A DNA stretch of 64,000 nucleotides. Origin: Oryzisolibacter sp. LB2S. Lineage in GTDB: Bacteria > Pseudomonadota > Gammaproteobacteria > Burkholderiales > Burkholderiaceae_C. The stretch lies in contig NZ_CP160388.1 of NCBI RefSeq assembly GCF_040732315.1, positions 62,001-126,000 of the forward strand, read 5' to 3'. The notes beneath the pieces were generated by a model, which saw nothing but the letters and a program-made list of their open reading frames with translations, was not told where the DNA came from and ran no database searches. Every line of letters begins with the position of its first letter. Within the stretch, counting starts at the first letter, position 1. Shown one piece after another: positions 33,892 to 42,996 of this stretch. Made by a program: the position numbers and the translations under genes.

Positions 33892-34275
33892 ATGACTACA
33901 TCCCGCTACCTGGTGCGCGCCGCCGAGGTACCCAGCTACCAGCCCGCCAACCACCACCACACGCATAACCAGCGCCTGATCGGCCCCGAGACCGTGGGCG
34001 CGCGGCAGATGGAGGTGTTGCTGGGCACGCTGCACAAGGGCGGCGGCGCGCTGCCCCATGCGCATCCGGGCATAGAGCAGGCCTGCTATCTGCTCGAGGG
34101 CACGGCCCGCGCCGAAGTCGCGGGCGAGGCCTTCGACATGGTGCCGGGCGACATGTGCTTCTTCCCGGCCGACCAGATGCATGTCTTCACCGTCACCAGC
34201 GAGCAGCCCGTGAAGCTGCTCGTCATCTACAGCCCGCCCTATGGCGAATCCCCCGACAAGGTCATACGCCCATGA
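33892..34275 (+). CDS. Small cupin-domain protein
   Basis: A 127-residue single-domain cupin with metal-ligand candidates in the first motif (LPHAHPGIEQACYLLEGTAR, about 61-80) and the second (VPGDMCFFPADQMHVF). The His-rich NHHHTHN near residue 20 may also bind metal. Small cupins of this kind serve as dioxygenases, isomerases or sensors, so no specific reaction is assigned. GGAG precedes ATG 33892. The stop overlaps the acyl-CoA dehydrogenase start by four bases (ATGA), indicating coupling. Confidence 0.85.
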   Translation: MTTSRYLVRAAEVPSYQPANHHHTHNQRLIGPETVGARQMEVLLGTLHKGGGALPHAHPGIEQACYLLEGTARAEVAGEAFDMVPGDMCFFPADQMHVFTVTSEQPVKLLVIYSPPYGESPDKVIRP

Positions 34276-35435
34276 ACTTCGCACTCAGCCCCGAGCAGGA
34301 ACAGATCCGCGCCGCCATCGAGCGCGTCTGCGCGCCCTTTGATGCCGATTACTGGCTCAGGAAGGACATGGAGGGCGGCTTCCCGCATGACTTTCACCAG
34401 GCGCTGGCCAAATCGGGCTGGCTGGGCATCGCCATGCCCGAGGAATATGGCGGCGCGGGCCTGGGCATCAGCGAGGCGGCGCTGATGATGCACACCATCT
34501 CGGCCACGGGCGCGGGCCTGTCGGGCGCGTCGGCCGTGCACATGAACATCTTTGGCCTGCACCCCGCCGTGGTGTTCGGCACCGACGCGCAGAAGAAACG
34601 CTGGCTGCCGCCGCTGATCCAGGGCCGGGACAAGGCCTGCTTCGGCGTGACCGAGCCCAATGCGGGCCTGAACACGCTCAAGTTGCAGACGCGCGCGGTG
34701 CGCGAGGGCGACCACTACGTCGTGCATGGGCAGAAGGTGTTCATCTCCACGGCCCAGGTGGCCAACAAGATTCTGCTGCTCACGCGCACCAAGCCCGTGG
34801 AGGAATGCAAGGGCACGGAGGGGCTGACGCTGTTCTACACGGACCTCGACCGCAGCAAGGTCGAGGTGCGCGAGATCGAAAAGCTCGGCCGCAAATGCGT
34901 GGACACCAACCAGCTCTTCATCGACGGCCTGCGCATCCCCGTGGAGGACCGCGTGGGCGAGGAGGGCAAGGGCTTTTCCTACATCCTGCACGGCATGAAT
35001 CCCGAGCGCATCCTGATCGCCGCCGAGGCTGTGGGCCTGGGCCGCGCGGCCCTTGCGCGCGCCGCGGGCTACGCGGCCGAGCGCGAGGTCTTCGGCCGCC
35101 CGATCGGCAAGAACCAGGGCATACAGCACCCGCTGGCCGAGGCCTGGATGGATCTGGAGGCCGCGCACCTCATGGTGCACAAGGCCGCCTGGCTCTACGA
35201 CCAGGGGCAGAACTGCGGCGCCGAGGCCAACGCCGCCAAGTACCTGGCCGCCGAGGCCGGCTACCGCGCCTGCGAGCGCGCCATCTTCACGCATGGCGGC
35301 ATGGGCTACGCCAAGGAATACCACGTGGAGCGCTACCTGCGCGAGTCCTGGATCCCACGCCTGGCACCGGTGAGCCCGCAGCTCATCCTGTGCTTCATTG
35401 CCGAGAAGGTGCTGGGGCTGCCCAAGTCGTACTGA
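34272..35435 (+). CDS. Acyl-CoA dehydrogenase
   Basis: A 387-residue FAD acyl-CoA dehydrogenase of standard length, with MPEEYGGAGLG, CFGVTEPNAGLNT (flavin/substrate region), AAEREVFGRPIGKNQGIQH and the C-terminal FTHGGMGYAKEYHVERYLRE. It oxidises an acyl-CoA to the enoyl-CoA. The usual active-site Glu position near the C-terminus is replaced by a GGMGYA segment typical of several subfamilies. It is coupled to the cupin gene and downstream of a Bug receptor gene, which suggests a small catabolic unit for an imported carboxylate. The exact substrate is unknown. Confidence 0.9.
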   Translation: MNFALSPEQEQIRAAIERVCAPFDADYWLRKDMEGGFPHDFHQALAKSGWLGIAMPEEYGGAGLGISEAALMMHTISATGAGLSGASAVHMNIFGLHPAVVFGTDAQKKRWLPPLIQGRDKACFGVTEPNAGLNTLKLQTRAVREGDHYVVHGQKVFISTAQVANKILLLTRTKPVEECKGTEGLTLFYTDLDRSKVEVREIEKLGRKCVDTNQLFIDGLRIPVEDRVGEEGKGFSYILHGMNPERILIAAEAVGLGRAALARAAGYAAEREVFGRPIGKNQGIQHPLAEAWMDLEAAHLMVHKAAWLYDQGQNCGAEANAAKYLAAEAGYRACERAIFTHGGMGYAKEYHVERYLRESWIPRLAPVSPQLILCFIAEKVLGLPKSY

Positions 35436-35473
35436 GCCGCGTACTGAGCCGCGCCCAGCCGCCCCCCCCGACC

Positions 35474-35556
35474 CGTCATCCCCGCGAACGCGGGGATCCA
35501 GTCCCGGCGCAGGCGCAGGGCAACACGGTGGATTCCCGCATGCGCGGGAATGACGG
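35474..35556. repeat. REP doublet 1 (REPIN-like)
   Basis: Left arm CGTCATCCCCGCGAACGCGG, right arm the inverted form ending CGCGGGAATGACGG, joined by about 35 bases containing CAGTCCCGGCGC and ACGGTGGAT. Confidence 0.75.
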
Positions 35557-35608
35557 CACAGGTGGCGCAGCGCCATGCAACAGACAACGAACCCAACCAC
35601 CGCCGACC

Positions 35609-35690
35609 CGTCATCCCCGCGAACGCGGGGATCCAGTCCCGGCGCGGTGGCAGTGCGGCACGGTGGATTCCCGCATGCGCGGGAATGACG
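35609..35690. repeat. REP doublet 2 (REPIN-like)
   Basis: Nearly identical to doublet 1, with the same left and right arms and a slightly different middle (GCGGTGGCAGTGCGGC). The two are tandem, 52 bases apart. Confidence 0.75.
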
Positions 35691-35739
35691 AAGAGGGCAG
35701 CGCGCTGCAGCTGCGCGACGCCTTCCTACAATCGGCCCC

Positions 35740-36774
35740 ATGACTCTGCCCCGCTACACCCGTGCCCAGGCGCTGCCCGCCATCCTCGAACAACGCATCG
35801 CCATCCTCGACGGCGCCATGGGCACCATGATCCAGCGCTTCAGGCTCACCGAGGCGCAGTACCGGGGCGAGCGCTTTGCCGATTTCCCGCGCGACGTGAA
35901 GGGCAACAACGAGCTCCTGAGCCTCACGCGCCCCGACGTGATCCGCGACATCCACGAGGGGTATCTGGCCGCCGGCGCCGACCTGGTCGAGACCAACACC
36001 TTTGGCGCCACATCAATAGCCCAGGACGACTACGGCATGGGCGAGCTGGCCTACGAGATGAATGTGGAGAGCGCAAAAATCGCGCGCGCGGCCTGCGACA
36101 AATTCTCCACGCCAGACAAGCCGCGCTTCGTCGCGGGCGCGCTCGGCCCCACGCCCAAGACCGCCAGCATCAGCCCCGACGTGAACGACCCCGGCGCGCG
36201 CAACATCACCTTCGAGCAGCTGCGCGCGGCCTATCTGGAGCAGACCCTGGGTCTGATCGCGGGCGGCGCCGACGTGCTGCTGGTCGAGACCATCTTCGAC
36301 ACCTTGAACGCCAAGGCCGCGCTGTTCGCCATCGACGAGGCCTTCGAGCAGACCGGCGAGGTTCTTCCCATCATGATCAGCGGCACGGTCACCGACGCCT
36401 CGGGCCGCATCCTCTCGGGCCAGACGGTGACGGCCTTCTGGCACAGCGTGCGCCATGCCAATCCGCTGTCGATCGGCCTCAACTGCGCGCTCGGCGCGGC
36501 GCTGATGCGGCCCTACATCCAGGAACTCAACCGCGCGGCGCCCGACACCTTCATCAGCTGCTACCCCAACGCCGGCCTGCCCAACCCCATGAGCGACACC
36601 GGCTTCGACGAGACGCCCGAGGTCACGAGCCGCCTGGTGCATGAGTTTGCCGCCGAGGGGCTGGTGAACATCGTGGGCGGCTGCTGCGGCACCACGCCGG
36701 ACCATATCGGCGCCATCGCGCGCGCCGTCGCGCCCGTGGGCACGCGCCGGCTGTTCCAGCCGCAGCCCGCGTGA
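35740..36774 (+). CDS. metH: Homocysteine S-methyltransferase half of methionine synthase
   Basis: The 344-residue protein covers only the homocysteine-binding barrel of cobalamin-dependent methionine synthase. It starts at [13 protein letters not shown], with the zinc-binding cysteines in GLNCALGA (about 247) and GGCCGTT (about 311-312). The folate, cobalamin and reactivation domains are absent and no second metH gene is in the window. MetH is split into two genes in Comamonadaceae, so the other half is expected elsewhere on the chromosome. A full-length MetH is about 1200 residues. The gene follows two REP doublets. Confidence 0.9.
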   Translation: MTLPRYTRAQALPAILEQRIAILDGAMGTMIQRFRLTEAQYRGERFADFPRDVKGNNELLSLTRPDVIRDIHEGYLAAGADLVETNTFGATSIAQDDYGMGELAYEMNVESAKIARAACDKFSTPDKPRFVAGALGPTPKTASISPDVNDPGARNITFEQLRAAYLEQTLGLIAGGADVLLVETIFDTLNAKAALFAIDEAFEQTGEVLPIMISGTVTDASGRILSGQTVTAFWHSVRHANPLSIGLNCALGAALMRPYIQELNRAAPDTFISCYPNAGLPNPMSDTGFDETPEVTSRLVHEFAAEGLVNIVGGCCGTTPDHIGAIARAVAPVGTRRLFQPQPA

Positions 36775-36783
36775 TGCTAGTTT

Positions 36784-36840
36784 GTTTATAGCTACCTGCG
36801 CTTGATACAAGCGCGCCAGCGGCCAATTTGGCCTGAAAAG
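36784..36840 (+). repeat. Dispersed intergenic repeat, copy 4
   Basis: One of the longer copies: TTTATAGCTACCTGCGCTTG, then ATACAAGCGCGCCAGCGGCC and AATTTGGCC. GCGCTTG and CAAGCGC form a hairpin. Its end abuts the aidB-like ribosome-binding site. Confidence 0.7.
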
Positions 36841-36850
36841 GAGTTGCGGC

Positions 36851-38509
36851 ATGCCATGGCACACCCATCAGGTCTTCAACCAGTACCCCGATCTGGCCGA
36901 CTACGACCCGCTGGCCACCGACGCCGCGCTGTGCGAGGCGCTCGCGCGCGCCGGCGCTGCCTGGGCGCGCCCGGCGCTCGATGCCTACGCCCAGCGCCTG
37001 GGACGCGCCGAAACCTATGCGCTGGCCGCCCAGGCCAACCGCCATGGGCCCGAGCTGCACCGCTATGACAGCCGCGGACGGCGCATCGACGCGCTGGACT
37101 TTCACCCCGCCTGGCACGAACTGATGGCGCTGTACCGCGCCCAGGGCCTGGTCAGCCTGCCGTTCAAGGAGCGGCGCGCGGGCCGCTGGGCCGCCTGGGC
37201 CGCGGGCTTTTATCTGCACGGCCAGGTGGAGCAGGGCACGCTGTGCCCCGCAACCATGACCCAGGCCGCGATACCGCTGCTGCAGAAAGAGGGCGCGCTC
37301 TGGGCCGAGCTCGGCGCAAGGCTTTACAGCGACGCCTACGACGCGCGCGATCTGCCCGCGGCGCACAAGGCCAGCGTCTGGCTCGGCATGGGCATGACCG
37401 AGAAGCAGGGCGGCTCGGACGTGCGCGCCAACACCACCGTGGCCAGCGCGCTGGGCGCGGGCGGGCGCGGCGGCGAATACCTGCTGCGCGGCCACAAGTG
37501 GTTCTTCTCGGCGCCGCAGTGCGACGCGCATCTGGTCACGGCGCGCGTGGGGGCGGATGGGCCGTTCGCTTGCTTCTACGTACCGCGCTGGCGCCCCGAC
37601 GGCAGCAGGAACGCCGTGCGCGTGCAGCGCCTCAAGGACAAGCTGGGCAACCGCAGCAACGCCAGCGGCGAGGTGGAGTTCGAGGACGCCTGGGGCGTGC
37701 TCATGGGCGAGGAGGGCCGCGGCATTCCCACCATCATCGAGATGGCGGGCTACACGCGCCTCAACTGCGTGGTGGGCAGCGCCGCCATGCTGCGCCAGGC
37801 CACGGTGCAGGCGCTGGCCTATGCGCGCCGGCGCCAGGCCTTTGGCCGGCCGCTGGCCGATCACCCCCTGATGCGCGCCGTGCTCGCCGACCTGGCGCTC
37901 GAGAGCGAGGCCGCGCTGCTGCTGTTGATGCGCCTGGCCCAGGCCTTCGAGCGCGAGGCCGAGGATGGCGCCGAGCGCGCCTGGAAGCGCATCATGACGC
38001 CGGCCGCCAAGTTCTGGGTCTGCAAGCGCGCCGTGGAGCTCACGGGCGAGGCCATGGAGGTGCTGGGCGGCAACGGCTATGTCGAGGACGGCGTGCTCGC
38101 GCGGCTGTACCGCGAGGCGCCGGTCAACTCCATCTGGGAGGGCTCGGGCAACGTCATGTGCCTGGACCTGTTGCGCGCCCTCGCGCGCGAGCGCGATGCG
38201 GCCGCGGCGCTGCTGGCCGAGCTGCGTGCCGTGGCCGCGGGCGAGCCGCCGCTGGCCGCGGCCCTTGAGGAGCTGATCGCATGGCTGACCCTGCCGCCCG
38301 AGGAGCTCGAGCCCCTGGGCCGCCTGCTGGCCCAGCGCCTGGTGCTGCTGGCCCAGGCCTGCCTGCTGCGCCGGCACGCGCCCGCGGCCGTGGCCGACGC
38401 CTTCATTTCCACGCGCCTGGGGCCGATTGCCGCAGGCCGGGTCGCCGGGGCCGTGGACCTGCGCGGCATGAACGTGGCGGCCATCCTCGGCCGGGCCTAT
38501 CCCGGTTGA
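36851..38509 (+). CDS. aidB: AidB-like acyl-CoA dehydrogenase
   Basis: The 552-residue protein closely follows E. coli AidB: N-terminus MPWHTHQVFNQYPDLADYDP, FHPAWHELM, GMGMTEKQGGSDVRANTT, RLKDKLGNRSNAS, MEVLGGNGYVEDG and VNSIWEGSGNVMCLDLLRAL. AidB is an FAD acyl-CoA dehydrogenase homologue induced in the adaptive response to alkylation; it binds DNA and may destroy or shield against alkylating agents. No ada gene is adjacent. GGAG precedes ATG 36851. Confidence 0.93.
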   Translation: MPWHTHQVFNQYPDLADYDPLATDAALCEALARAGAAWARPALDAYAQRLGRAETYALAAQANRHGPELHRYDSRGRRIDALDFHPAWHELMALYRAQGLVSLPFKERRAGRWAAWAAGFYLHGQVEQGTLCPATMTQAAIPLLQKEGALWAELGARLYSDAYDARDLPAAHKASVWLGMGMTEKQGGSDVRANTTVASALGAGGRGGEYLLRGHKWFFSAPQCDAHLVTARVGADGPFACFYVPRWRPDGSRNAVRVQRLKDKLGNRSNASGEVEFEDAWGVLMGEEGRGIPTIIEMAGYTRLNCVVGSAAMLRQATVQALAYARRRQAFGRPLADHPLMRAVLADLALESEAALLLLMRLAQAFEREAEDGAERAWKRIMTPAAKFWVCKRAVELTGEAMEVLGGNGYVEDGVLARLYREAPVNSIWEGSGNVMCLDLLRALARERDAAAALLAELRAVAAGEPPLAAALEELIAWLTLPPEELEPLGRLLAQRLVLLAQACLLRRHAPAAVADAFISTRLGPIAAGRVAGAVDLRGMNVAAILGRAYPG

Positions 38510-38548
38510 ACAAAGAAATCACAGTCAAAACAGGCTTTGACGCAAGCG

Positions 38549-38578
38549 TATAAAGCGCAAGCAGCTCACTTATTCATA
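38549..38578 (-). repeat. Dispersed intergenic repeat, copy 5
   Basis: On the minus strand it reads GTGAGCTGCTTGCGCTTTAT. It lies in the 78-base gap before the threonine dehydratase gene. Confidence 0.55.
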
Positions 38579-38587
38579 GTAAACACC

Positions 38588-39787
38588 ATGCTCACCCTCC
38601 AAGACATCCAGGACGCCGCGGCGCGGCTGCGCGGCCAGGTGCTCGACACGCCCTGCGTGGAGTCGCGCACGCTCTCGCAGATCGTGGGCGCGCAGGTCTT
38701 TCTCAAGTTCGAGAACCTGCAGTTCACCGCCTCGTTCAAGGAGCGCGGCGCCTGCAACAAGCTGGCGCTGCTCACGCCCGAGGAGCGCGCGCATGGCGTC
38801 GTCGCCATGAGTGCGGGCAACCACGCCCAGGGCGTGGCCTACCACGCCCAGCGCCTGGGGCTGCGCGCGGTCATCGTCATGCCGCGCTTCACGCCCGGCG
38901 TGAAGGTCGAGCGCACGCGCGGCTTCGGCGCCGAGGTCGTGCTGCACGGCGACACGCTGGAGGAGGCGCGCGCGCACGCCTACCAGCTGGCGGAGCAGCA
39001 ACGCCTGACCTTTGTCCACCCCTATGACGACGAGGCCATCGCCGCGGGCCAGGGCACGATCGCGCTGGAGATGCTGGCCGAGCAGCCGGACCTCGACGCG
39101 CTCGTGGTCGCCATCGGCGGCGGCGGGCTGCTCGCGGGCATCGCCACGGCGGCGCGCGCGCTCAAGCCCGACCTGGACATCGTGGGCGTGCAGGCGGCGC
39201 GCTTTCCGTCCATGGTCAACGCCATCCAGGGCACGCAGCACCCGCAGGGCCAATCGACCATCGCCGAGGGCATTGCCGTGGGCCAGCCCGGCGAGATGAC
39301 GCGCGACGCCATCGCGCGCCTGGTCAATGAGCTGGTGCTGGTGCAGGAGGGCGACATCGAGCAGGCCGTGCTCATGCTGCTCGAGATCGAAAAAACCCTG
39401 GTCGAGGGCGCGGGCGCCGCGGGCCTGGCGGCGCTCTTGCGCTACCCCGAGCGCTTTCGCGGCAAAAAGGTCGGGCTGGTGCTCTCGGGCGGCAACATCG
39501 ACCCGCTGCTGCTGGCCGCCATCATCGAGCGCGGCATGGTGCGCTCCGGGCGCCTGGCGCGCATCCTGGTGAGCGCACGCGACGTGCCCGGCGTGCTCGC
39601 GCGCATCACCGCCACCGTGGCCGACGCAGGCGCCAACATCGAGGAGGTGCACCACCAGCGCGCCTTCACCATGCTGGCTGCGCAGAACGTGGAGATCGAG
39701 CTCGTGCTGCAGACGCGCGGCAAGGAACATGTGCAGCAGGTGCTGGAGCGGCTGCGCGCGGCCCACATGGAGGCCGAGCTGCGCTGA
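38588..39787 (+). CDS. Threonine ammonia-lyase with C-terminal ACT domain
   Basis: The 399-residue PLP enzyme deaminates threonine (or serine) to the 2-oxo acid. PLP lysine is in SFKERG (about residue 55), with SAGNHAQG, the phosphate-binding GGGGLLAG (about 178) and GAGAAGLAALL. An ACT-type domain ends the protein (ARDVPGVLARITATVADAGA, about 337-356). The length and single ACT-like domain fit the shorter catabolic/alternative threonine dehydratase class (about 400 residues) rather than the 500-residue biosynthetic IlvA. ATG 38588 gives the family start; the preceding open frame lies in a dispersed repeat. Confidence 0.9.
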   Translation: MLTLQDIQDAAARLRGQVLDTPCVESRTLSQIVGAQVFLKFENLQFTASFKERGACNKLALLTPEERAHGVVAMSAGNHAQGVAYHAQRLGLRAVIVMPRFTPGVKVERTRGFGAEVVLHGDTLEEARAHAYQLAEQQRLTFVHPYDDEAIAAGQGTIALEMLAEQPDLDALVVAIGGGGLLAGIATAARALKPDLDIVGVQAARFPSMVNAIQGTQHPQGQSTIAEGIAVGQPGEMTRDAIARLVNELVLVQEGDIEQAVLMLLEIEKTLVEGAGAAGLAALLRYPERFRGKKVGLVLSGGNIDPLLLAAIIERGMVRSGRLARILVSARDVPGVLARITATVADAGANIEEVHHQRAFTMLAAQNVEIELVLQTRGKEHVQQVLERLRAAHMEAELR

Positions 39788-39864
39788 TGCGGGTAAGGCC
39801 CGGGCGCCGCGCCGCATGCATTGCCGCTACACTGGTCCGCAAACCCCATTCAGGAGACAAGCCC

Positions 39865-40023
39865 GTGACCCATCACCCCATAGCGCCCAATGCGGCAGAT
39901 GTCGAAGTGGCCACCGCGACCGACCCCATCGAGACCGTGGTGAACGTGATCCCCGTGGTGATTCCCGCCGTGGGCGCGATCATGATCTTTCTGCTCGCCA
40001 TGATCGCCGTGTTCATGGCCTGA
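39865..40023 (+). CDS. Small single-span membrane protein
   Basis: A 52-residue protein starting at GTG 39865 behind CAGGAG. The first half is polar and acidic ([13 protein letters not shown]); the second half is one strong hydrophobic helix ([20 protein letters not shown]). A rho-independent-type hairpin follows. The clear ribosome-binding site, helix and terminator support a real small gene. I do not recognise its function. Confidence 0.65.
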   Translation: MTHHPIAPNAADVEVATATDPIETVVNVIPVVIPAVGAIMIFLLAMIAVFMA

Positions 40024-40045
40024 CAACCTTCGACGCAGCACAGTC

Positions 40046-40068
40046 GGGGCCCCGCATCGCGGGGCCTC
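40046..40068 (+). terminator. Terminator after the small membrane protein gene
   Basis: Stem GGCCCCGC-ATC-GCGGGGCC (40048-40066), extended by one G-T and one G-C pair and followed by a T-containing tail TCGTCGTTTC. A plausible but imperfect rho-independent terminator. Confidence 0.65.
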
Positions 40069-40259
40069 GTCGTTTCGGGCGGTCGCATCGACAGGCCTCA
40101 TTGCGCGCATAAAGTCATGTTATTTTTGCATTGATTTGCCGCCGGCCCTGAAGACAAATTCGGGGCACCTTCATAGAATCGTCGGTTCGGTCGCCGCGCG
40201 ACATGCATGCACCTGCCCCGGCCCATGCTCCACCCGCGAGCCGGCCGCCATGCCAAGCC

Positions 40260-40329
40260 GTTTTTTCAAAGGCAGCGTCCAGTGCGCGGGGCGAGCGACG
40301 AGTCCGCGGTGCGCTTTCTTTGAAAAAAC
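40260..40329 (+). promoter_or_regulatory. Inverted repeat in the pckG leader
   Basis: GTTTTTTCAAAG (40260-40271) and its perfect complement CTTTGAAAAAAC (40318-40329) enclose a 46-base GC-rich loop and end 25 bases before the pckG ATG. In the transcript this would pair into a stem close to the ribosome-binding site. It matches no riboswitch class I can name. Confidence 0.45.
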
Positions 40330-40354
40330 TGCTTTTCAACTTAGGAAGCCCACC

Positions 40355-42220
40355 ATGAACGCTCCCACCGCACAAGGTCTGAACATCCAGGCCCCCGCCT
40401 ACGTCAAGAACGCCAAGCTGATCGCCTGGGTCGCCGAAATGGCCGCCCTGTGCAAGCCCGCCAGGATCCACTGGTGCGACGGCAGCCAGGAGGAGTACGA
40501 CCAGCTGTGCCAGCAGCTCGTCGATGCCGGCACCTTCAAGAAGCTCAACCCCGCCAAGCGCCCCGGCAGCTACCTCGCCTGGTCCGACCCGTCGGACGTG
40601 GCGCGCGTCGAAGACCGCACCTTCATCTGCTCCGAGAAGAAGGAAGACGCCGGCCCGACCAACAACTGGATGCCCCCGGCCGAGATGCGCGCCACGCTGC
40701 AGCCGCTGTTCGACGGCTGCATGGCCGGCCGCACCATGTACGTCGTGCCGTTCTCCATGGGCCCGCTGGGCTCGCCCATCGCCCATGTGGGTGTGGAGCT
40801 GTCCGACAGCGCCTATGTGGCCGTGAACATGAAGATCATGACGCGCATGGGCCGCGCCGTGTACGACGTGATCGGCGCCGACGGCGAGTTCGTGCCCTGC
40901 ATGCACACCGTGGGCGCGCCGCTGGCCGCCGGCCAGAAGGACGAGACCAGCTGGCCCTGCAACCCCACGACCAAGTACATCGTGCACTACCCCGAGACGC
41001 GCGAGATCTGGTCCTACGGCTCGGGCTACGGCGGCAACGCCCTCCTGGGCAAGAAATGCCTGGCGCTGCGCATCGCCTCCAACATGGGGCGCGACCAGGG
41101 CTGGCTTGCCGAGCACATGCTGATCCTGGGCGTGACCAGCCCCCAGGGCAAGAAGTACCACGTGGCCGCCGCCTTCCCGAGCGCCTGCGGCAAGACCAAC
41201 TTCTCCATGCTCGTGCCCCCGAAGGCCTTCGACGGCTGGAAGGTCACGACGATTGGCGACGACATCGCCTGGATCAAGCCTCAGGCCGACGGCAGCTTGC
41301 GCGCCATCAACCCCGAGGCCGGCTACTTCGGCGTGGCCCCGGGCACGAACTACCACACCAACCCGAACTGCATGGCCAGCCTGGACAAGAACGTGATCTT
41401 CACGAACGTCGCGCTGACCGATGACGGCGACGTGTGGTGGGAAGGCATGGAAAAGGACACGGGCGTGGTGCCCGCCCACCTGATCGACTGGCAGGGCAAG
41501 GACTGGACGCCCGAGGACGGCAAGGCCGGCCGCAAGGCGGCGCACGCCAACGCACGCTTTACCGTCGCCGCCACCAACAACCCGGCGCTGGACGAGGCCT
41601 GGGACGATCCGGCCGGCGTGAAGATCGACGCCTTCATCTTCGGCGGCCGCCGCTCGACCACCGTGCCGCTCGTGACCGAGGCGCGCAACTGGACCGAGGG
41701 CGTGTACATGGCCGCCACCATGGGCAGCGAGACCACGGCCGCCGCCTTCGGCGCCCAGGGCGTGGTGCGCCGCGACCCGTTTGCCATGCTGCCCTTCTGT
41801 GGCTACAACATGAGCCACTACTTCCAGCACTGGCTGAACATGGGCGCCAGGATCGCCGGCCAGGGTGCCAGCCTGCCCAAGATCTTCACCACCAACTGGT
41901 TCCGCAAAAACGCCGAGGGCAAGTTCGTCTGGCCCGGCTATGGCGACAACATGCGCGTGCTCAAGTGGATGATCGACCGCATCGAGGGCGGCGCCCAGGG
42001 CCAGGAGACGGCCTTCGGCATCGCCCCGCAATATGCCGAGATCAACTGGACCGGCCTCGAATTCAGCCCCGCCCAGTTCGAGAGCGTGACCAGCATCGAC
42101 AAGGCCGCCTGGGCCGAGGAGCTGAAGCTGCACGCCGAGCATTTCGACAAGCTGGCCCAGGGCCTGCCCCAGGAGCTGCTGGCCACCAAGGCCGAGCTGG
42201 AAAAGCGCCTGGCCGCCTGA
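40355..42220 (+). CDS. pckG: Phosphoenolpyruvate carboxykinase (GTP)
   Basis: The 621-residue enzyme converts oxaloacetate and GTP to phosphoenolpyruvate and CO2, the entry to gluconeogenesis. It has the GTP-type P-loop [12 protein letters not shown] (about 274-285), the omega-loop region [11 protein letters not shown] and [12 protein letters not shown]. The length is standard for the GTP class, distinct from the shorter ATP-dependent PckA. ATG 40355 follows an AGGA-type ribosome-binding site (TTAGGAAGCC). A good terminator lies 55 bases after the stop. Control by carbon source is expected; the leader structure is a candidate element. Confidence 0.97.
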   Translation: MNAPTAQGLNIQAPAYVKNAKLIAWVAEMAALCKPARIHWCDGSQEEYDQLCQQLVDAGTFKKLNPAKRPGSYLAWSDPSDVARVEDRTFICSEKKEDAGPTNNWMPPAEMRATLQPLFDGCMAGRTMYVVPFSMGPLGSPIAHVGVELSDSAYVAVNMKIMTRMGRAVYDVIGADGEFVPCMHTVGAPLAAGQKDETSWPCNPTTKYIVHYPETREIWSYGSGYGGNALLGKKCLALRIASNMGRDQGWLAEHMLILGVTSPQGKKYHVAAAFPSACGKTNFSMLVPPKAFDGWKVTTIGDDIAWIKPQADGSLRAINPEAGYFGVAPGTNYHTNPNCMASLDKNVIFTNVALTDDGDVWWEGMEKDTGVVPAHLIDWQGKDWTPEDGKAGRKAAHANARFTVAATNNPALDEAWDDPAGVKIDAFIFGGRRSTTVPLVTEARNWTEGVYMAATMGSETTAAAFGAQGVVRRDPFAMLPFCGYNMSHYFQHWLNMGARIAGQGASLPKIFTTNWFRKNAEGKFVWPGYGDNMRVLKWMIDRIEGGAQGQETAFGIAPQYAEINWTGLEFSPAQFESVTSIDKAAWAEELKLHAEHFDKLAQGLPQELLATKAELEKRLAA

Positions 42221-42274
42221 CGTGCCAACCCGCAGCACCGGGCACCCTGCCCGGTGCCGCGCGCCGCACCCAGC

Positions 42275-42306
42275 AAGCCCGCCCTTGCCGTGGCGGGCTT
42301 TTCTTT
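42275..42306 (+). terminator. pckG rho-independent terminator
   Basis: Stem AAGCCCGCC/GGCGGGCTT (42275-42283, 42292-42300) followed by TTCTTT. Confidence 0.85.
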
Positions 42307-42360
42307 GCCTGCCGGCATGGGCCGGGAGTCCACGCGACCCACCGGCAACAACAAGGGCAA

Positions 42361-42385
42361 CAAAAAGGGCACCCGAAGGTGCCCT
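42361..42385 (-). terminator. Terminator of the minus-strand membrane protein gene
   Basis: Stem AGGGCACC/GGTGCCCT with a CGAA loop. On the minus strand the stem is followed by TTTTTG. It ends transcription of the gene at 42419-42859. Confidence 0.8.
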
Positions 42386-42418
42386 CTGGTTCGCGCGCGG
42401 CCCGGGGGCCATGGCGCA

Positions 42419-42859
42419 TCAGCGATAGCGGCGGATGTCCTCGACGGCGATGCCATTCATCGCGCGGCTCAGGTCGGCCATGAGGCGGGCGTCCTGCAGG
42501 GCGGCGTTCCACGTGGCCTCGTCCTCGGCATGGCGGCGGCGAGCCTCCGACCAGGCCCGCAGGGCCCCGCGCAGGGCCACCAGAGCGCGGCGCACCGGCG
42601 TGGCCAGCAGCGCCATGCTGACAAAGGCGACGAGCCACATCAGCGTCCAGCTGGCCAGCAGATGGCCATCGCTCCAGCTGTCCATGAACTGGTTGGCCAG
42701 GGCCATCAGCGCCGCCACCAGGGCAGCCAACAGAAGAGGGGTGCCGCTGCGCACGGCATCGAAACGGGTGGCGCTGTCGCGCAGGTGGTGGATCGCGCCT
42801 TCGATGCGGGCAACGCCGCGATGCTCAAGGGGAAGGTCGATAGCAACAAATTGGGTCAT
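42419..42859 (-). CDS. Two-span membrane protein of unknown function
   Basis: The 146-residue protein has an N-terminal polar segment, two hydrophobic helices (PLLLAALVAALMALANQF, about 42-59, and WTLMWLVAFVSMALLATPV, about 71-89), and a charged helical tail. I do not recognise the family. ATG 42859 has AAGG upstream; a TTG six bases earlier is an unlikely alternative. It is divergent from a LysR gene, with a 16-base palindrome in the spacer. It has its own terminator. Confidence 0.7.
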   Translation of the reverse strand: MTQFVAIDLPLEHRGVARIEGAIHHLRDSATRFDAVRSGTPLLLAALVAALMALANQFMDSWSDGHLLASWTLMWLVAFVSMALLATPVRRALVALRGALRAWSEARRRHAEDEATWNAALQDARLMADLSRAMNGIAVEDIRRYR

Positions 42860-42914
42860 GATCAAAAGCCTTGTCGCCGCGGATGGCGGAACTGCCCTGG
42901 CGACAGGGGTGATA

Positions 42915-42930
42915 CTAGGGTTAACCCTAG
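42915..42930. promoter_or_regulatory. Perfect 16-base palindrome in the LysR divergent spacer
   Basis: CTAGGGTTAACCCTAG lies 67 bases before the LysR start and 56 bases before the divergent membrane-protein start. The same AGGGT-(2)-ACCCT core recurs twice near 59.6 kb. A regulator-binding site is likely; the protein is unknown. Confidence 0.6.
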
Positions 42931-42996
42931 GCTATGTCCAATGGATAGTTTGAATCTCCGATATTCATGTGGGTGATATGTATGCCATGATTCGGC

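Larger units (their letters stand above)
35436..35739. other. Intergenic region filled by two REP doublets
   Basis: No gene is visible in these 304 bases. Two tandem REP-type doublets (35474-35556 and 35609-35690) occupy more than half of the space; the rest includes a C-run (35462-35469) and the leader of metH. No promoter could be assigned with confidence. Confidence 0.7.
40024..40354. other. Spacer and long leader of pckG (331 bases)
   Basis: No gene is visible; the in-frame extension of pckG to 40136 has no protein character. It holds a terminator at 40046-40068, an A+T-rich promoter-like stretch at about 40108-40140 (TTATTTTTGCATTGATTTGC) and a perfect 12-base inverted repeat just before the pckG ribosome-binding site. 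Confidence 0.65.
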
